The notes under the pieces are model-generated. The model saw only the letters and a list, made by a program, of their open reading frames with translations, ran no database searches and was not told where the DNA came from. From Pleurotus ostreatus/Saccharomyces cerevisiae fusant (Eukaryota; Opisthokonta), in the NCBI GenBank assembly GCA_024196135.1, contig JAMQCK010001129.1, forward strand, positions 1 through 11,727: a stretch of DNA of 11,727 nucleotides. Reading direction: 5' to 3'. Shown here piece by piece: positions 8,560-11,727 of the stretch. Numbering within the stretch: the first letter of the stretch is position 1; each line of letters starts with the position of its first letter. The position numbers and the translations under genes are program-made.

Positions 8560-10574
8560 ATGTCGGACGACGAGTTTTCTCAGATGATGGCCTCCGATAT
8601 GGCGGAGAGGCTAGCGAAGATACTGAAGGAGAACCCAGGGATTAGTCAGGCAGACGCCATGGTGCGTGGGCCAGTCTCACTGCGCTAGGCGCGCGTGCTC
8701 ATTGTGGCGACAGGCGAGGGTACAACGGGAGATGCTGAAGAACAACCCATTCGTTCCCCCTGAGGGCTGCCCGGTCAACTCGCTGCCGGATGAGCTTCTC
8801 GCGTACATATTCACGGTCGGAGTGCAGTTGCAGGAAGAGGAGGAGGAAGACGACGACGATGATGACGAGGAGGAAGAGCTGCTGATGCAGGACGACGGAG
8901 ACGATGAATGGGAAGACGAGGATGAGGTCGAGGGGCGTCCTTCCCGTCCAAAGAAGAAGAGCACAGCCCCGAAGGATGGTGAGAAGGCGGATGGAGAGGA
9001 GACGCAGACGGACAGCTCTACCGACTCCGAGGACGACTCTGAGGATGATGATGACGAGGGCCCGGTCATGCCGTTTCAGGTGCTAGTATCGCATGTGTGC
9101 CAGCGGTGGAGACAGGTCGCGCTTGACACTCCTGATCTCTGGTGCGTATCATATCCTGAGCGCCACTGCGTTTGCTGACGCCAATGTCAGGACTACGGTG
9201 TATTTCACCGAGCCCTCGCCGTTCGAGAAGTCGCGGGCATACGTCAAGCGGTCGAAGAATCGGCCGCTCGACATCATCCTTAACCTGAGCAACCACGAGC
9301 ACAGCGAGGACGAGGACGCGATCGACGGGAGCGCGGTGGCAGAACTCCAGCCTGACGGCAACCTTACCGTTCGCCCGCGCGACTCTGCAGACCCCGAGGC
9401 GACGTATCCATGCCCAAGCAACATCTCGAAGGACGAGGTCAAGGAGATTCTCGACATCATCATCCCCGAGACCGAACGGTGGCGACACTTCGAGCTCGAG
9501 ACCGACTCGTATGAGTACATCTACGAGTTGCTGGAACGCCTCTCAAAGGTCGGTCCAGCACTCGAGCTCGAGGTCTTCCAGATCTATCACTACGAGAACT
9601 GCGAAGACTACGCGACCTTCCAACCCGCCGAGCTTGCCACGCCGTTCCGTATATTCGGCGGATCGACGCCGAAGCTCGAGATGCTGGCGCTCTGGGGTGT
9701 GCATGTAGCGTGGGACGAATGCGTGTCGATGTTCGCGAATCTGAAGGACCTCGAGCTCGCGTACCACGCCAGTGACGTCCGGCCTTCCTTCGAGACCTTC
9801 CTCAAGATGATCTCGTCCGAGAACCTCAAGACGCTGGCACTCTCCCTCTCTGGTCCCTCTGGTGACCCGAAGGAATGGCCGACGGACATCATCGAACTGC
9901 CTTCGGTCGTCGAGTTGATCATCTCCGACCACGAGAAGGCCTACATCTCCCAGCTCATGCACATCCTCTCCTTCCCCAACGTGAAGCACCTCGTCGTTGA
10001 CGCCAACAACGAGGACTTCACGGAGTTCGCCCTCCAGCTCGCCTCTCCTATGCCCAATAAATCACGCTCTATCCTCGCCGGTCTCGAAACGCTCAAGATT
10101 GGTGGCCTACCCTGCGATGAGAACGCTGCAAACGTGTTCCTCGACCAGCTTAGCGGCCTGCGGGAACTCAAGCTAAAGTGCCTCGACGGACCGGAGCAGA
10201 CGGAGGGCATCTTCTTCCAACTCCTCCAGAAGCCTCGTCCTGGCGCTGCGCAAGGCGAGGGCGAGGAGAAGGCCCCGATGTACTGCCCGCGCCTCGAGAA
10301 GCTCGCGACGCAGGGCATCGATGGGCAGACGATGAAGGCCATGGTGCAGGCACGACAGGCCGCAGGCGCGCCGCTCAAGCACATCTCCTTTAGCGACGAC
10401 GACGACGTGGACATCCTCGACGAGAACTGGCTGCGCGAGCACGTCGAGACGCTCGACTTCTACGAGCCGTCAGACGACGACAGCGAGTACGACGACGAGG
10501 AGGAGATGAGCGAGGGGGACATCGACGGCGAGGAAGTCATCATTCCCGGCGGGATGATCTTGCATCTATCGTGA
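8560..10574 (+). CDS. F-box protein with acidic insertion inside the F-box (third of three)
   Basis: Exons 8560-8661, 8714-9141 and 9191-10574; introns 52 bp and 49 bp with GTGCGT donors and CAG acceptors; 637 residues. Residues 1-45 are a helical leader (MSDDEFSQMMASDMAERL). The F-box begins at 58 (LPDELLAYIFTVGVQ), is broken by residues about 75-149, largely Glu/Asp with a Lys-rich patch and Ser/Thr-Asp sites, and resumes as FQVLVSHVCQRWRQVALDTPDLW (155-177), the second splice completing the final Trp. A leucine-rich region follows, then an acidic tail (about 608-630). From family knowledge I believe this split arrangement recurs in Agaricomycetes. The probable role is an SCF adaptor of unknown substrate. 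The start at 8560 gives a compact N-terminus; an in-frame ATG at 8494 has no domain support. The frame after the TGA stays open (see findings). Confidence 0.85.
8834..9058 (+). repeat. Acidic low-complexity coding tract (GAN-rich)
   Basis: Codons are mostly GAG, GAA, GAC and GAT, encoding Glu/Asp runs of up to 14 residues inside the F-box, with a Lys-rich patch (RPKKKS) in the middle. The mixed codons argue against a recently expanded simple repeat and for selection on protein acidity. Confidence 0.7.
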
Positions 10575-10647
10575 CTCGTGCCTGTGCTTGCTGCGCCGGT
10601 GCTAGCGTATTTGCTGGTGACCTTTGCCTACTACTTCCTGGGGTCTA

Positions 10648-10698
10648 GTGCGTCCTTTTGGCTTGTCTATATCGGTTGTCGCTAACGGGTAACTGCAG
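10648..10698 (+). other. Probable 3'-UTR intron of the third F-box gene
   Basis: Donor GTGCGT (the same as this gene's coding introns), branch-like GCTAAC at 10681-10686 and acceptor CTGCAG; 51 bp, the standard size here. It lies 73 nt after the TGA, so a junction here would be far enough downstream of the stop to be a potential nonsense-mediated-decay signal. Its removal also keeps the frame that follows the stop open. Confidence 0.5.
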
Positions 10699-11100
10699 GC
10701 GTTCGGCTGGTGCAAGCACTTCTACTCGGTGGTTCTGCGTGGGTGGCCGTGGTGCAACGGGAGCGCCTCGGAAACTACATGCGGACTCACCGGTTCCCGT
10801 TCTGAATTCGTTCGTTGCGAATGACGGCAATGTAAAATTATCATGTAAATGCTGTAGACGCTCACGACATGTATATATTGCGCAGACAACGCTGACCAGG
10901 TTATTGTGGGGCTGAACTCATATGCGTGTCGCATCGGTCGACCTCGATGATACGAGTGTATCAGTTTGTACGTGCACCGCGTCTGGTAAGACCATGGATG
11001 TCCACTTGGACCAAGCTTAACAATAGGTGAGTTGGGAAACAATTGCGAGGCAGCCAGGCGCTCAGGCCGCTGGTCCTGCTCCTCTCCCAATGACAATAAG

Positions 11101-11150
11101 GTATGCTCTGGAATGTGGCAAGCTGTACATGCGCTGATAATACTTAATAG
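11101..11150 (+). other. Intron-like element in leader region
   Basis: Exactly 50 bp: donor GTATGC after AATAAG, branch-like GCTGATAA, acceptor TTAATAG. Splicing joins ATG 11090 to a 49-codon open frame ending at 11289 (residues after the junction begin TAGRICISSHPALQQ). It may be a small gene, an upstream ORF or a leader intron of the gene to the right. Confidence 0.4.
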
Positions 11151-11321
11151 GACAGCGGGCAGAATATGCATCTCATCTCATCCCGCCCTCCAACAAGCCA
11201 CACCTATTCCCTCCACCTCCCCCGCACTCAGCTCAGTAATCTCTGACGACCAACGTTACACCTTGAAGCTTGAAGACCCTGCTAGTTGACCAGTAAGACG
11301 GGAACTTTTGGCGCTCGTTGT

Positions 11322-11727
11322 ATGATCATATACCACCTACGGGTGAGTGGACCAGTCTATTCCGACATAACACACATGACTGACGCACGCTCAGCTTTCC
11401 ACCAACAGTTTCTTCGCGTTGACATTTGCCGCAATGTACCAGTCAAACCAGCGGTCCTGTCTTCCCCTTCGCGCCCTAGCCTCGCAGCATGGCGCCAACC
11501 GATTCGCACCTTATTGCCCGCCGCCGCATATCCTGTTCGCGCCCAGGTTGTCGACCATTCCCCTTCCGGACGTTCCCTCGGAAACGAGCAATGCAAGCCC
11601 CATCACCTTCATGCTCGCATCTTCGGCGCAGACGGTGCCTTCGCAAGTTGTACCTCCGACTTTGGCAGGACCTGTTCCGTCCACGATTGCGTCTCAGCTT
11701 GCTCATCAGTCACAGCCAGTGCAGCAA
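11322..11727 (+). CDS. Unrecognised Ser/Pro/Gln-rich protein, 3' partial
   Basis: A frame open to the right edge (codons ending at 11727) is strongly protein-like from ATG 11434: PYCPPPHILFAP, STIPLPDVPSETSN, SQVVPPTLAGPVPS, ending QSQPVQQ. Upstream, a canonical 52-bp intron (11343-11394; GTGAGT donor, CTGAC branch, CTCAG acceptor) joins a 7-codon exon starting at ATG 11322 (MIIYHLR) in the same frame. The model is therefore exons 11322-11342 and 11395 to beyond 11727. Alternatively the start is 11434, in a better ATG context (GCCGCA before it), and the intron lies in the leader. Composition suggests an intrinsically disordered region, as in transcription regulators or wall proteins, but no domain is visible and I assign no function. 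Confidence 0.45.
   Translation, partial: MIIYHLRVSGPVYSDITHMTDARSAFHQQFLRVDICRNVPVKPAVLSSPSRPSLAAWRQPIRTLLPAAAYPVRAQVVDHSPSGRSLGNEQCKPHHLHARIFGADGAFASCTSDFGRTCSVHDCVSACSSVTASAA

Larger units (their letters stand above)
10575..11321 (+). other. Region between the third F-box gene and the right-edge gene
   Basis: About 750 bp. The left part (to about 10880, ending in A/T-rich sequence) is probably F-box 3' UTR with an intron-like element at 10648-10698. The right part is probably the leader and promoter of the right-edge gene, with intron-like elements at 10986-11026 (only 41 bp) and 11101-11150. No recognised domain is encoded. Confidence 0.45.

Noticed and set aside
8677..9069. Serine-repeat minus-strand ORF
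   Set aside because: It is the complement of the Glu/Asp codon tract in the third F-box gene.
1..11727. tRNA, rRNA, CRISPR, transposon or terminal inverted repeats
   Set aside because: No cloverleaf, conserved rRNA core, spaced direct repeats, transposase motif or paired inverted repeats was seen by eye. A covariance-model or self-alignment search could still find weak ones.

Overview
The window reads as nuclear DNA of a filamentous basidiomycete, most likely an Agaricomycete. Coding regions are GC-rich. Introns are very short (mostly 49-67 bp) with GTRNGT donors and CTNAC/TTGAC-type branch sites. Homologues are of agaric type, and there are several unrelated F-box genes, a family known to be expanded in these fungi. 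No bacterial-style operon, mobile element, CRISPR array, rRNA or tRNA was recognised. All gene models below were spliced by hand; every exon junction given keeps the reading frame.

Layout from left to right: (1) the 3' part of an ERG26-type sterol-4-alpha-carboxylate 3-dehydrogenase, plus strand, 1-1333; (2) convergent to it, an F-box/leucine-rich-repeat-like gene, minus strand, 3019-1678 (or to 1575); (3) the eight-exon gene for the ER lumenal Hsp70 BiP/Kar2, minus strand, 5708-3336, 670 residues with a signal peptide and a C-terminal HDEL; it has a TATA box and a tight cluster of three ACGT cores upstream that looks like an unfolded-protein-response element; (4) about 850 bp between divergent genes, with a coding-like minus-strand tail of unknown identity; (5) a single-exon F-box gene, plus strand, 6565-8070; (6) a three-exon F-box gene, plus strand, 8560-10574, whose F-box is split by about 75 mostly acidic residues; (7) about 750 bp with several intron-like elements; (8) the 5' end of an unrecognised Ser/Pro/Gln-rich gene running off the right edge.

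Functionally this is two conserved ER-associated housekeeping genes (ergosterol C4-demethylation and ER protein folding) interleaved with three mutually dissimilar F-box genes that would encode substrate adaptors of SCF ubiquitin ligases. Nothing in the sequence shows that the genes act as one pathway. The most checkable oddities are the BiP promoter cluster, the open hydrophobic reading frame that continues past the TGA of the third F-box gene through an in-phase 3'-UTR intron, the split F-box, a 28-nt exon in BiP, and matching CACGTGA motifs at nearly the same distance upstream of two F-box start codons. I found no clear evidence of a wholly new system.
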